A DNA stretch of 64,000 nt, taken from positions 1 through 64,000 of the forward strand of contig CACMXJ010000005.1 in assembly GCA_902617625.1 (NCBI GenBank), in the 5' to 3' direction. The stretch's first letter is position 1. Each line of letters starts with the position of its first letter. The stretch is from an uncultured Pelagibacteraceae bacterium (GTDB taxonomy: Bacteria > Pseudomonadota > Alphaproteobacteria > Pelagibacterales > Pelagibacteraceae). The notes beneath the pieces are model-generated. The model was not told the DNA's origin. It saw only the letters and a program-made list of their open reading frames with translations, and did not search any database. Positions 8,482 through 16,240 of the stretch are shown in pieces. The position numbers were made by a program, and so were the translations under genes.

Positions 8482-8539
8482 AATATCCTCCTTTGTTAAG
8501 CAAGTTTATTTATTGTTAGCCCCATTAGGCGACCAACAA
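8482..8539 (-). promoter_or_regulatory. Probable ROSE-type RNA thermometer in the hsp20 5' leader
   Basis: Read on the minus strand, the leader holds two hairpins. The 5' one (8539 to 8513) pairs TTGTT with AACAA and continues through wobble pairs and one bulge to a TAAT loop. The 3' one (8504 to 8488) pairs CUUGCUU with AAGGAG around an AACA loop, leaving one unpaired G opposite the Shine-Dalgarno. The UUGCU strand facing AGGA with a bulged G is the hallmark of ROSE thermometers in alphaproteobacterial small heat shock genes. The promoter places the transcript start at about 8538, so the leader is nearly all structure. Folding is judged by eye. Confidence 0.7.
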
Positions 8540-8543
8540 TGTT

Positions 8544-8572
8544 TATATGGGAGTTATTTGTTTTTTTTCAAG
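8544..8572 (-). promoter_or_regulatory. Sigma-32 (RpoH) promoter of hsp20
   Basis: CTTGAAA (8572 to 8566) and CCCATATA (8551 to 8544) are separated by 14 bases, matching the sigma-32 consensus CTTGAAA-N11-16-CCCATnT. It lies just past the end of the oligopeptidase gene and 63 bases or more before the hsp20 ATG. Confidence 0.8.
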
Positions 8573-8575
8573 ATA

Positions 8576-10657
8576 TCAAATTTTAATTTTTCCAGAGATC
8601 TTTAAAACAAATGCGTAGTCAAAAGCTATTTCTTCAATGGCACCATCTCTACCTGACTTCCCTCCATGGCCTGCGTTCATCTCAGTTTTTAACAAAAGCA
8701 AATTATTATCAGTTTTTAAATCTCTAAGTTTGGCTGTAAATTTTGCTGGTTCATCGAAAAGCACTCTATTATCACTTAAGCTTGTAGTAATTAACATGTG
8801 AGGGTAATCCATTTTTTTAATATTATTATATGGAGCATAAGAATAAATATAATCAAAATGGTCTTTTTTATCTTTTGCATTTCCGAATTCATCAAATTCT
8901 CCAACAGTAAGGGGCAAAGAATGATCCAAGTTAGTTGTTAATGAGTCAACAAACGGCACAGCCATAACAATTCCAAGAAATAATTCTGGGGATTGATTGA
9001 CTACTGCTCCCATTAATAAACCACCAGCTGATCCACCCATACCAATAATTTTTCCTTTCGATGAATATCCTTTTTCAATCAAAAACTTCGCTACGTGTAT
9101 ATAATCTTCAAATGTATTTTTTTTATTAAGAAGCTTTCCTTCTTTCCACCATTTCATTCCTTTTTCCATTCCTCCTCTAATATGTGCGGTTACCCAAATA
9201 ATATCTCTGTTAATTAAACTCAATCTAGTTGAGGAAAAATCTGGAGTCATTGAACTTCCATACGATCCATAGCCATACAAAAGTAAATTTGCTGAACCAT
9301 TAATTTTTGTTTTTTTGTGCCTGGTAATTGTAAGTGGAACTAATCTTCCATCATGAGAAGGGCACTCCAATCTTTCGACTATATAGTCATCTGGATTATG
9401 ACCAGATGGGATTTCTTGTTCTTTTACTAATTTTTTTTCTTTGGTTTTTAAATTGTATAAATAAGTTTTACCTGGTGTTTTTGGGGACGAATATGACAAG
9501 TAAACTGAGTCAGTATTTTTATTTCTTTGTATTAATGAAACATTGGGTACAATCACAGATTCGTCAGTAAATTTTAATTCTTCCTCAATTCCTGTTTGTT
9601 TATTTCTTACAAATAATTTTCCCAATGCATTTGATTTTTCTCCTCTGATAATCCAGTCATTTAAAAATATTAATCCTCCTATTAAAACCTCTTCTTTAGC
9701 TGCTATATAAATTTCCCACTTTTGATTTGATAAATCTTCACATCTTTCAATTTTGAAATCCTCTGCATCATCATTAGTATGACAATAAAAATATCCATCC
9801 CAAGAATTGATTGAATAAATTACACCTTTTTTTCTTTTTTTAATTAATTTTGGTTTTGGTTTTTTTTCTGTTACCTCAAAGTAGTATTGTTCGGAAGTAT
9901 TATGATCTGATGTTGTTATAAAAAAATATTTTTCGTCTGAACTCAAACTTATGCCCACAGTAAATGCTTCACTTTTCTCTTCAAAAATAAGCTCATCATC
10001 TTTGACTGATGATCCAATTTTGTGTCTAAATATTTTTCTTGGTCTATGAAATTCATCAAGCTTTGAATAAAAAAAATATTGGTCGTCCAAACTAAAAGTA
10101 ATATTTCCACTTGTTTCTTCTATTTTTTCAGTGACTAATTTTTCTGAGCTAATATTTCTTATGTAAATTGTATAATATTCTGATCCTTTTAAGTCTAAAG
10201 AATAACCTAAAAGTTTGTCATTATAACTTACCTCTAAATCGCCCACCCCAAAATATTCGGTTTTTAATTTTTCTTTTTCTACATCACCATTCCAAAATTC
10301 TTCAACTGTATTACTTCCAATTTTCTTTCTAAGTTTTATTGAATAATTTCCTACCGCAGTTGTTTTAGTCCAATATTCATATTCTTTGTCTTTAAATTTT
10401 AATGACTCATCATCTAACTTTATTCTACCTTTAATTTCATCAAATAAGATTTTCTGACATTTTTTTGTGTCTTTTAAATTATGTTCTGTAAAATTGTTTT
10501 CTTCTTCAAGATATTTCCTTACATCTGGAAGTAGCTTGGAACTATCTTTTAAAACCTCGAGAATATTATCCTGATGGATCCAACTATAATTATCTTCCCA
10601 CGTGGTATTGTGACAAGATTTAAGCTCTGGTTTTTTTTTAAGTTGTGGTATTTTCAT
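8576..10657 (-). CDS. ptrB: Oligopeptidase B (protease II), prolyl oligopeptidase family S9A
   Basis: Serine peptidase that cuts short peptides after basic residues. The 693-residue length is normal for the family: an N-terminal beta-propeller (about 70-400) gates a C-terminal alpha/beta hydrolase domain. The catalytic triad is visible: Ser543 in GMGGSAGG, Asp629 in SLSDNRVLFDEP and His664 in NAGHGGKSGR. The RGGMEKGMKWW segment is also characteristic. No signal peptide is present, so it is cytoplasmic. The start at 10657 is only 14 bp from the divergent J-protein start. Confidence 0.94.
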   Translation of the reverse strand: MKIPQLKKKPELKSCHNTTWEDNYSWIHQDNILEVLKDSSKLLPDVRKYLEEENNFTEHNLKDTKKCQKILFDEIKGRIKLDDESLKFKDKEYEYWTKTTAVGNYSIKLRKKIGSNTVEEFWNGDVEKEKLKTEYFGVGDLEVSYNDKLLGYSLDLKGSEYYTIYIRNISSEKLVTEKIEETSGNITFSLDDQYFFYSKLDEFHRPRKIFRHKIGSSVKDDELIFEEKSEAFTVGISLSSDEKYFFITTSDHNTSEQYYFEVTEKKPKPKLIKKRKKGVIYSINSWDGYFYCHTNDDAEDFKIERCEDLSNQKWEIYIAAKEEVLIGGLIFLNDWIIRGEKSNALGKLFVRNKQTGIEEELKFTDESVIVPNVSLIQRNKNTDSVYLSYSSPKTPGKTYLYNLKTKEKKLVKEQEIPSGHNPDDYIVERLECPSHDGRLVPLTITRHKKTKINGSANLLLYGYGSYGSSMTPDFSSTRLSLINRDIIWVTAHIRGGMEKGMKWWKEGKLLNKKNTFEDYIHVAKFLIEKGYSSKGKIIGMGGSAGGLLMGAVVNQSPELFLGIVMAVPFVDSLTTNLDHSLPLTVGEFDEFGNAKDKKDHFDYIYSYAPYNNIKKMDYPHMLITTSLSDNRVLFDEPAKFTAKLRDLKTDNNLLLLKTEMNAGHGGKSGRDGAIEEIAFDYAFVLKISGKIKI

Positions 10658-10671
10658 TAGATCAAAAATAT

Positions 10672-11175
10672 ATGAATATAATAATTTATACAGTGGTTAT
10701 ATTAACCATTTTTTATTTTCTATTACGTTTAATAACCAACATTTCATCTAGGAAAATTTCAAAAGGCCTAAGATTTTTTATTATATTGGGATTATTTGCT
10801 TTAGCAGTTTTGTTTGCTATTGGTGGAAAATTTTTATTAACCTTACCTCTTACTTTGGCAAGTTTAGCTTTATTAAAATTAAAAGGTTTATCTATTTTCC
10901 AATTAATTTCTCTTTTCAGACTTATTCAGACATTAAGAAGATCTGGTCGCTTTTCTTTTAACCAAGCAGGCACCAATAACGTTTCGTCTATATCAGTTTC
11001 AGAGGCATACAAAATTTTAAATTTAGATATGAATAAAAAAGTTACCAAAGAAGATGTTAATAAAGCATATATAAAAATCCAAAAAAAGATTCATCCCGAT
11101 ATATCTCCTGAAACTTCAAGATTATCTTCAATTGTTAATGAGGCTAAAGATATTGTGTTAAACGATATTTCTTAA
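10672..11175 (+). CDS. Membrane-anchored J-domain protein (DnaJ/Pam18-like)
   Basis: A 167-residue co-chaperone for a DnaK-type Hsp70. The N-terminus has two or three hydrophobic helices (about 2-20, 35-65), and the C-terminal 60 residues form a J-domain beginning VSEAYKILNL with the HPD tripeptide at 141-143. This layout resembles the TIM14/Pam18-like membrane proteins widespread in alphaproteobacteria. I use the ATG at 10672; an earlier in-frame start at 10645 would run into the divergent oligopeptidase coding region and adds no conserved sequence. No Shine-Dalgarno is seen, so it may be leaderless. The stop interlocks with the stop of the convergent gene. Confidence 0.85.
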   Translation: MNIIIYTVVILTIFYFLLRLITNISSRKISKGLRFFIILGLFALAVLFAIGGKFLLTLPLTLASLALLKLKGLSIFQLISLFRLIQTLRRSGRFSFNQAGTNNVSSISVSEAYKILNLDMNKKVTKEDVNKAYIKIQKKIHPDISPETSRLSSIVNEAKDIVLNDIS

Positions 11176-12134
11176 GCAATAATTTCTAAAAATCTCTCAA
11201 AAATTCTTTGTGGATCAATTTTATCTTTACCTAAAGTATTATGTGTTACTGTGTTTTCTCCGTCTGGAATTACCGGAAACATTTTTGAGCTATAATTTCC
11301 ATAAATTAATGGAGTATCAGCCATTAAAGTAATCGTTTTAATACCTAAAGCTGAGGATAAATGACTAAAGCTCGAATCATTACAAATGGATACATTACAA
11401 TTCTTAATTAACGGTAAAATTTCTTTAATGGTTAAATTATCTAAACGAGTACAAAAATTCTTAAATTTAGATTGCAAAATTTCGTTTAATACTTCCTGTT
11501 CTTCATTTGCCCTACCTGTTGCAAGAAAAAATCTGCAATTTTTCATATTTGATATCTTATCAATTACGCTTAAGAAAGTTCTAGCAGGAATTCTTTTTGT
11601 AGGTCCAGAACCACCAATGCCTAAGAGAATATTTGTAGTATTTTTATCTATTTGAAATTTTTGTGCTGCTTTAGAAATTAAATCACTATCGATTTGTACT
11701 TCAGGATCCTCATTAATGTCTAAATCTAAATTTTTTTTTAAAAATTTTTTAGGAGCCTCAATTATATGTTGTTTGTTTTTTGAGAACAATGGATACTGGT
11801 AAATTTGTGGAATACCAGATATCTTAGCAATCAAGTTAAATCTTAGAGATGAATTAAAAATAAAAACTTTATCAAATTTATATTTTTTTAAATCGTTTGC
11901 TAATTTAAAAATACCAAAAAAACCACCATGTCTATTATTTGTTTTATTATCTCTTTCTAGGGTAAGAATTTTATCAATATATTTTGTCTGGTGTAAATAT
12001 TGATTGGCTTTAGAGTTTTCTTTTACCAATATACTTATTGGTGAATTAAATTTTTTGGACAAAGCCTTAATAAATGGTAAGAAAATTACGGTATCTCCAA
12101 TACCCATTCTGCTCTGAACTGCTAATATTTTCAT
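11172..12134 (-). CDS. Glycosyltransferase family 9 protein (heptosyltransferase-like)
   Basis: Resembles the ADP-heptose:LPS heptosyltransferases (WaaC/WaaF) that build the LPS inner core at the cytoplasmic face of the inner membrane. The 320-residue, two-Rossmann-domain layout fits: an N-terminal RMGIGDTVIFLPFIKAL segment (the family's G-x-GD motif), a central LLGIGGSGPTKRIP donor-binding turn (in place of the usual PG(A/S)) and the C-terminal NDSSFSHLSSALG motif corresponding to D-(T/S)-x-x-x-H-L-A-x-A. Since only one such gene is visible, the sugar transferred could be other than heptose. It ends in a 4-bp convergent overlap. Confidence 0.82.
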   Translation of the reverse strand: MKILAVQSRMGIGDTVIFLPFIKALSKKFNSPISILVKENSKANQYLHQTKYIDKILTLERDNKTNNRHGGFFGIFKLANDLKKYKFDKVFIFNSSLRFNLIAKISGIPQIYQYPLFSKNKQHIIEAPKKFLKKNLDLDINEDPEVQIDSDLISKAAQKFQIDKNTTNILLGIGGSGPTKRIPARTFLSVIDKISNMKNCRFFLATGRANEEQEVLNEILQSKFKNFCTRLDNLTIKEILPLIKNCNVSICNDSSFSHLSSALGIKTITLMADTPLIYGNYSSKMFPVIPDGENTVTHNTLGKDKIDPQRIFERFLEIIA

Positions 12135-12182
12135 ATAGTATTTATAAACTTTACTGAGTATATTTTTATATAAATTTTTATT

Positions 12183-13067
12183 ATGACAAAAATAAGTGGA
12201 ATTTTTGCTGCTTCAATGTCAGTGCTTAACAATGATTTAAGCCTGAATGTTCAAAAAACAATAATGCATGCTGAGAAGCTTATCGATCAAGGTTGTCATG
12301 GCACTGTAATCTTTGGCAGCACAGGTCAGTCTCAATTAATACCTATTTCAGAAAAAATTGACTTACTTAACAATCTCTCAAAAAGCAAATATCAAGATAG
12401 ACATATAATTGGCACAGGTCTTAACTCTTTAGGTGAAACAATAAATTTTATGAGGATAGCAATTTCATTGAATCTAAATAAATTTTTAATTATGCCTCCC
12501 GCTTATTATAGTTATGGTGATACAGAGGTTTTGGATTTTTATTCTAGAATAATTAATTCAGTGCCAGATTGTAAAATTATTCTTTATAATTTTGAAAAAC
12601 TTAGTGGTTATATATTTAGTTTGAAGTGTGTAGAGACACTTGTTAATAAATTTCCAAAACAAATAGTTGGGGTAAAAGATAGCTCTTACAATTTATATGA
12701 AAATTTAAAACTTAAAAATTTTTCAATTTTACCTGGTTCAGAAATTAAATTGTTAAAAGGATTGGAATTAGGATGTTCTGGTATAATAACTGCAACATGC
12801 AACGTTACAGCAGAATTATCCAGGCAAGTTTATGATGATTTTTTTGCAGGAAAAAAACAATTATATAATGATAAGTTATGCGATGTGAGAAGCACCTTTG
12901 ATAAATATAATCTAATTTCTGGTTTACACACTTTCTGTGCACAAAACGACAATGTGTACAAAAATATTTTACCACCACTAAGTCTCTTAAATAAAAATGA
13001 TGAAGAGGAATTAATGAATAGTTTAAAAGATTTAAAATTTTATAACAAACCAATACTGGCAGCTTAA
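12183..13067 (+). CDS. DapA-family Schiff-base aldolase/lyase
   Basis: A 294-residue TIM-barrel protein of the dihydrodipicolinate synthase/N-acetylneuraminate lyase family. The Schiff-base lysine is K165 in VGVKDSS and the proton-relay tyrosine is Y135 in ILYNF; the GSTGQS turn (45-50) replaces the usual GTTGE. The departures from true DapA and the genomic setting, away from lysine genes, make it more likely an aldolase or keto-acid lyase of unknown substrate than the lysine biosynthetic enzyme. It is followed by the cfa gene with a 1-bp gap, so both probably share an mRNA. Confidence 0.82.
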   Translation: MTKISGIFAASMSVLNNDLSLNVQKTIMHAEKLIDQGCHGTVIFGSTGQSQLIPISEKIDLLNNLSKSKYQDRHIIGTGLNSLGETINFMRIAISLNLNKFLIMPPAYYSYGDTEVLDFYSRIINSVPDCKIILYNFEKLSGYIFSLKCVETLVNKFPKQIVGVKDSSYNLYENLKLKNFSILPGSEIKLLKGLELGCSGIITATCNVTAELSRQVYDDFFAGKKQLYNDKLCDVRSTFDKYNLISGLHTFCAQNDNVYKNILPPLSLLNKNDEEELMNSLKDLKFYNKPILAA

Positions 13068-13068
13068 A

Positions 13069-14256
13069 ATGCAATTAGCAAGATTTCTTAACAAAGTTTT
13101 TAAAAAAGGTGGTTTTGTATTAACTGATGCTAATTCCAAAGACTATATTATTGGAGAACCAGACAATAACCCTATAAGACTAAAAATTTTAAATAAAAAT
13201 CTTCATTATAAATTGTTATTTCATCCTGATTTATATTTTGGCGAAGCATATACCAACGGTGAAATTGTAATTGAAAACGGCACACTTACAGATTTTTTAG
13301 ATCTTGCCTTAATGAATTTTGGAAGGGGAGAATTAAACTTTTTCAGTTATTTAATTAATAAATTAAGGGGATCATATAGATATTTAACTAACTTTAATTT
13401 TATTAAAAAATCCAAAATGAATGTATCTCACCATTATGATATTAAGGACGACTTGTATGACTTATTTTTAGATCCAAAAAGACAGTATTCTTGTGCATAT
13501 TTTAAAAATGAGAATGACAGTTTGGAAACAGCTCAAAATAATAAAATTCAACACATAATTAAAAAATTAAATATTAAACCCAATCAAAAAGTTTTAGATA
13601 TTGGATGTGGCTGGGGTTCACTTGCCATCGATATAGCCAAAAGTGCTCAATGTGAAGTAACTGGTATTACTTTATCAAAGAACCAACTTAATTATTGTAC
13701 CCAAAAAGCTAAAGAATTGAATTTAGAAAACCAAGTTAAGTTTAAACTAATGGATTATAGAGAGTTAAATGAAAAATTTGACAGAATTGTAAGTGTCGGG
13801 ATGTTCGAACATGTTGGAAGGAAATTTTATAAAAAATTTTTCAAACAAATCGAAAAAATGTTGAAAGAAGACGGGGTTTCACTGATACACACTATTGGAT
13901 CTGTAAATCCTCCAAGAGATCCTCATCCATGGATTACGAAATATATTTTTCCTGGTGGTTATACTCCAAGTTTAAGTGAAGTAACCAACCCTATTGAAAA
14001 AGCTGGCTTAATAGTAACAGATATTGAGGTTTTAAGGCTTCATTACGCACACACGTTGAGACATTGGAAAGAAAATTGCATAAAAAATAAAGATAAAATT
14101 ATCCAAATGTTTGATGAAAAATTTTTTAGAATGTGGGAGTTTTATCTTGCTGGTTGTGAAATGGCATTCAAGTGGGGAGATCAAGTTGTATATCAATTTC
14201 AACTTACTAAAAATTATAGTTCAACACCTGTGACGAGAGACTATATTTATCAATAA
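13069..14256 (+). CDS. cfa: Cyclopropane-fatty-acyl-phospholipid synthase
   Basis: Transfers a methylene group from S-adenosylmethionine to cis double bonds of membrane phospholipid acyl chains. The 395-residue protein has the family's N-terminal lipid-binding region, the HHYDIKDDLYDLFLD motif (121-135), SCAYF (141-145), and the SAM-binding VLDIGCGWG (175-183). The active-site region SVGMFEHVG and the C-terminal RHWKENC helix also match. It starts 1 bp after the DapA-like gene. A 19-base palindrome spans its stop codon. Related family members instead methylate or desaturate lipids, but the motif set supports a Cfa-type role. Confidence 0.93.
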   Translation: MQLARFLNKVFKKGGFVLTDANSKDYIIGEPDNNPIRLKILNKNLHYKLLFHPDLYFGEAYTNGEIVIENGTLTDFLDLALMNFGRGELNFFSYLINKLRGSYRYLTNFNFIKKSKMNVSHHYDIKDDLYDLFLDPKRQYSCAYFKNENDSLETAQNNKIQHIIKKLNIKPNQKVLDIGCGWGSLAIDIAKSAQCEVTGITLSKNQLNYCTQKAKELNLENQVKFKLMDYRELNEKFDRIVSVGMFEHVGRKFYKKFFKQIEKMLKEDGVSLIHTIGSVNPPRDPHPWITKYIFPGGYTPSLSEVTNPIEKAGLIVTDIEVLRLHYAHTLRHWKENCIKNKDKIIQMFDEKFFRMWEFYLAGCEMAFKWGDQVVYQFQLTKNYSSTPVTRDYIYQ

Positions 14257-14266
14257 ATTATTGATA
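14248..14266 (+). repeat. Perfect palindrome across the cfa stop codon
   Basis: TATCAATAA (14248-14256) is followed after one base by its exact complement TTATTGATA (14258-14266). All-AT except two GC pairs, so weak as a terminator. It could stall RNA polymerase, protect the mRNA 3' end, or bind a dimeric protein. Confidence 0.55.
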
Positions 14267-14269
14267 GGG

Positions 14270-14289
14270 TCATTTCTTCTTTGAAATGA
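14270..14289 (+). promoter_or_regulatory. Hairpin that encloses the start codon of the lysine-rich protein gene
   Basis: TCATTTC (14270-14276) pairs perfectly with GAAATGA (14283-14289) around a TTCTTT loop. The start ATG (14286-14288) lies inside the 3' arm, and the only purine-rich candidate for ribosome binding (AGGG, 14266-14269) is directly before the stem. This suggests translation that depends on unfolding or on coupling to cfa translation. Confidence 0.5.
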
Positions 14290-15485
14290 AAAAAAAACAA
14301 AAAAAATCAAAAAAAAAGACAAAAACTAAAAAGAAAAATAAAGCTAAGAGAGCTAAAAGAAAAATAAATAAAATTAGAAAAAGCTCAAAAAAACAAAGAA
14401 AAAATAAGTTAATTAAAAAAAAGAAAAAAAATAAGTCTAAAAAACCAAAAAAAGTCAATTACCAACCAAAAATAAAAAAAAAACAGAAAGATAGCCTAGT
14501 CTTAAAACTAGTTAAATTTCAATTATCTCTCAAACCACAATTTAATTTCAAATTTAATTTTGGTTTGGAAAAAAGCATTCAGAGTTTTTTTGACAAGATT
14601 TCAGAGACAATTTCTAATTACAAGATATTAAAAACCGATGAAAAAAGAAGAATAAAAATAGAAAAAATTGAAAGGGAGAGAAAAGAAAAAATCGAGGAAG
14701 CAGAAAAGAAAAAAGAAGAAGAAAATTTAAGATTAAAACTGAGGGAGCAAACGCTAAGAGAAGAGGAGAGATTAGAAAAGCAGAGAACGAAAGATATAAA
14801 ATTATTTTTAAGAAAAGAACAAGCGCTTTTAAGAATCGAACAAGCAGAAAAGCAAAAACAATTTTTAAAACAATTAAGATTAGATAAACAAATTGAAAAA
14901 TTCAGAATAAGAGAAGTTAAAGAACTAGAAAAACTTGAGAAAATTTCCCTAAAAGAAAAAAGAGAAGATTATTCTGGGCTACAAGAGAGAATCGACAAAC
15001 TTAAAGAAAAATACAGATTACTCAGAGATCAAAAAATCAAAGAAAGAGTTGAGGCGCTAGGTGTTAAACTTCAAGGTGACGAAGACAGAGAAACCTTATT
15101 AGAAAAAGAAAAAGCATATACATTGGCAAGACAAAAAGTTGAATTTGCACTTGAAAGTTTTTACAGAAGCGCAAGTAGTTTAGTATTTCAACTCAATAAA
15201 AGACATATTACACGAGATATGTCTATTTTTCGATGTATAGATAGACGATTTGAAACTGGAGAAGTTTTTATTAAATGGGACGAGTCATCAGATGATGAGT
15301 GGTTATTATTAATTTACATCAAAAATAACTCTCCAGATGAAGGAATTGTCATTGAAGACAAAACAAACCCTGAAAAAAATCTTTCCCATGAGTTTAGAAA
15401 TGTAGACATCTTTAAAGCTTCAGACACCATGGTAGACTCTTTAACACAGCTCATAGCAAGGAAAAGAGCCAAAAATAATAATTAA
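14286..15485 (+). CDS. Lysine-rich, coiled-coil protein of unknown function
   Basis: I do not recognise this 399-residue protein. Three parts are visible. Residues 1-70 are extremely basic (36 of the first 60 are Lys or Arg), like a histone-H1-type or ribosome-like disordered tail that would bind nucleic acid or acidic membranes. Residues 110-300 are a long, highly charged helix of alternating Glu/Lys/Arg blocks, probably a coiled coil or single alpha helix. Residues 300-399 look like a folded domain with hydrophobic strands (FIKWDESSDDEWLLLIYIK). No signal peptide or membrane helix. The tail after residue 300 argues for a real gene and not a low-complexity artefact. The start codon sits in a hairpin (separate entry). 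Confidence 0.75.
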   Translation: MKKKQKKSKKKTKTKKKNKAKRAKRKINKIRKSSKKQRKNKLIKKKKKNKSKKPKKVNYQPKIKKKQKDSLVLKLVKFQLSLKPQFNFKFNFGLEKSIQSFFDKISETISNYKILKTDEKRRIKIEKIERERKEKIEEAEKKKEEENLRLKLREQTLREEERLEKQRTKDIKLFLRKEQALLRIEQAEKQKQFLKQLRLDKQIEKFRIREVKELEKLEKISLKEKREDYSGLQERIDKLKEKYRLLRDQKIKERVEALGVKLQGDEDRETLLEKEKAYTLARQKVEFALESFYRSASSLVFQLNKRHITRDMSIFRCIDRRFETGEVFIKWDESSDDEWLLLIYIKNNSPDEGIVIEDKTNPEKNLSHEFRNVDIFKASDTMVDSLTQLIARKRAKNNN

Positions 15486-15515
15486 ACATTTATATTTAAT
15501 TAGATATTATCTTGT

Positions 15516-15809
15516 ATGATTTTAGGATCTGCCTTTTTAATAATTTTATATTTAGTTTTCAGATACATTATTGCGTGGATCACATATTATAATAATTTAG
15601 ACCCAAGACTTGGTGAAAGTACGTGGCGATTTACTTATGATTATCCAGTAGTTGGTGAGAGAGACATTTCTGATCTGGATGATAAGGATTTTGTTAGATT
15701 AAGAAGAAAAAAAAATAAAATTATATTACTAATGTACTCAATAGTCTTAGTAATGTTTGTATCCTCCATGTCTTTATTAAGTAAATTTTTATTATTTTTC
15801 ACAAGTTAG
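15516..15809 (+). CDS. Small two-helix membrane protein, unknown function
   Basis: A 97-residue protein with hydrophobic segments at about 2-22 and 70-93 separated by a conserved-looking hydrophilic stretch (NLDPRLGESTWRFTYDYPVVGERD) and a basic cluster RLRRKKNK before the second helix, which would place that loop's end in the cytoplasm. It lies 30 bp after the lysine-rich protein gene and is likely in the same transcript. I do not recognise a family. The 3' end overlaps the convergent DUF393 gene by 11 bp. Confidence 0.65.
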   Translation: MILGSAFLIILYLVFRYIIAWITYYNNLDPRLGESTWRFTYDYPVVGERDISDLDDKDFVRLRRKKNKIILLMYSIVLVMFVSSMSLLSKFLLFFTS

Positions 15810-16155
15810 ATTTTTTTAGTTGCTTTTTATTTTTTAAGTAAAGAAAAAAGGCTACTATTTCATATACAACTGAAAATATATTAAAGATGATTGGTAATTT
15901 AAAAAATTTATAGAGAAATTTATATTTTGGCATTTTTTTCCATAATAATAAAAATGCCTCTGCACCTCCTAAAACTTTCTCACCATCTTTGATATGAAGC
16001 CTTCTTAAAAGTTGTTTACTATCTTTAGAAGTTTCCTTTTCAGCCAACTCATTATCTGTAATATCAATCCAATCGATTTCATCTATTTTTTCTTTTTTAT
16101 AAAGATCAATTTCGGCCTTACAAATTTTACAAGAATTGTTAAAATAAACTTTCAT
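15799..16155 (-). CDS. DCC/DUF393-family thiol-disulfide protein
   Basis: A 118-residue thioredoxin-like protein of the DCC family (DUF393). The family signature D-x-x-C-x-x-C appears as NNSCKIC at residues 6-12, retaining both cysteines, and the later LGGAEAFLLLWKKMP segment is typical. A hydrophobic stretch (about 85-108) near the C-terminus may associate with the membrane. DCC proteins are assumed to be thiol oxidoreductases, but substrates are unknown. It is divergent from tldD and its end is interlocked with the gene before it. Confidence 0.85.
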   Translation of the reverse strand: MKVYFNNSCKICKAEIDLYKKEKIDEIDWIDITDNELAEKETSKDSKQLLRRLHIKDGEKVLGGAEAFLLLWKKMPKYKFLYKFFKLPIIFNIFSVVYEIVAFFLYLKNKKQLKKSNL

Positions 16156-16177
16156 AATAACTGAATTTATTACTAAT

Positions 16178-16205
16178 TTGTCTCAGATATGTACATGCGT
16201 AAAAT
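16178..16205 (+). promoter_or_regulatory. Candidate housekeeping promoter of tldD-pmbA
   Basis: TTGTCT (16178-16183) and TAAAAT (16200-16205) with a 16-base spacer, about 36 bp upstream of the tldD ATG. The spacer contains the 8-base palindrome ATGTACAT (16189-16196). Confidence 0.4.
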
Positions 16206-16240
16206 ACTCTAGTTGAAAATTTTATGAAACAATCTATTTA

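Noticed and set aside
12183-13067. Assignment of the DapA-like gene as lysine-pathway dapA
   Set aside because: Active-site surroundings differ (GSTGQS in place of GTTGE) and there is no lysine-gene context, so only the family is claimed.
14270-14458. Phe/Leu-rich 62-codon frame opposite the lysine-rich tail
   Set aside because: It is the mirror of poly-Lys AAA codons (TTT = Phe) and only looks like a membrane protein for that reason.
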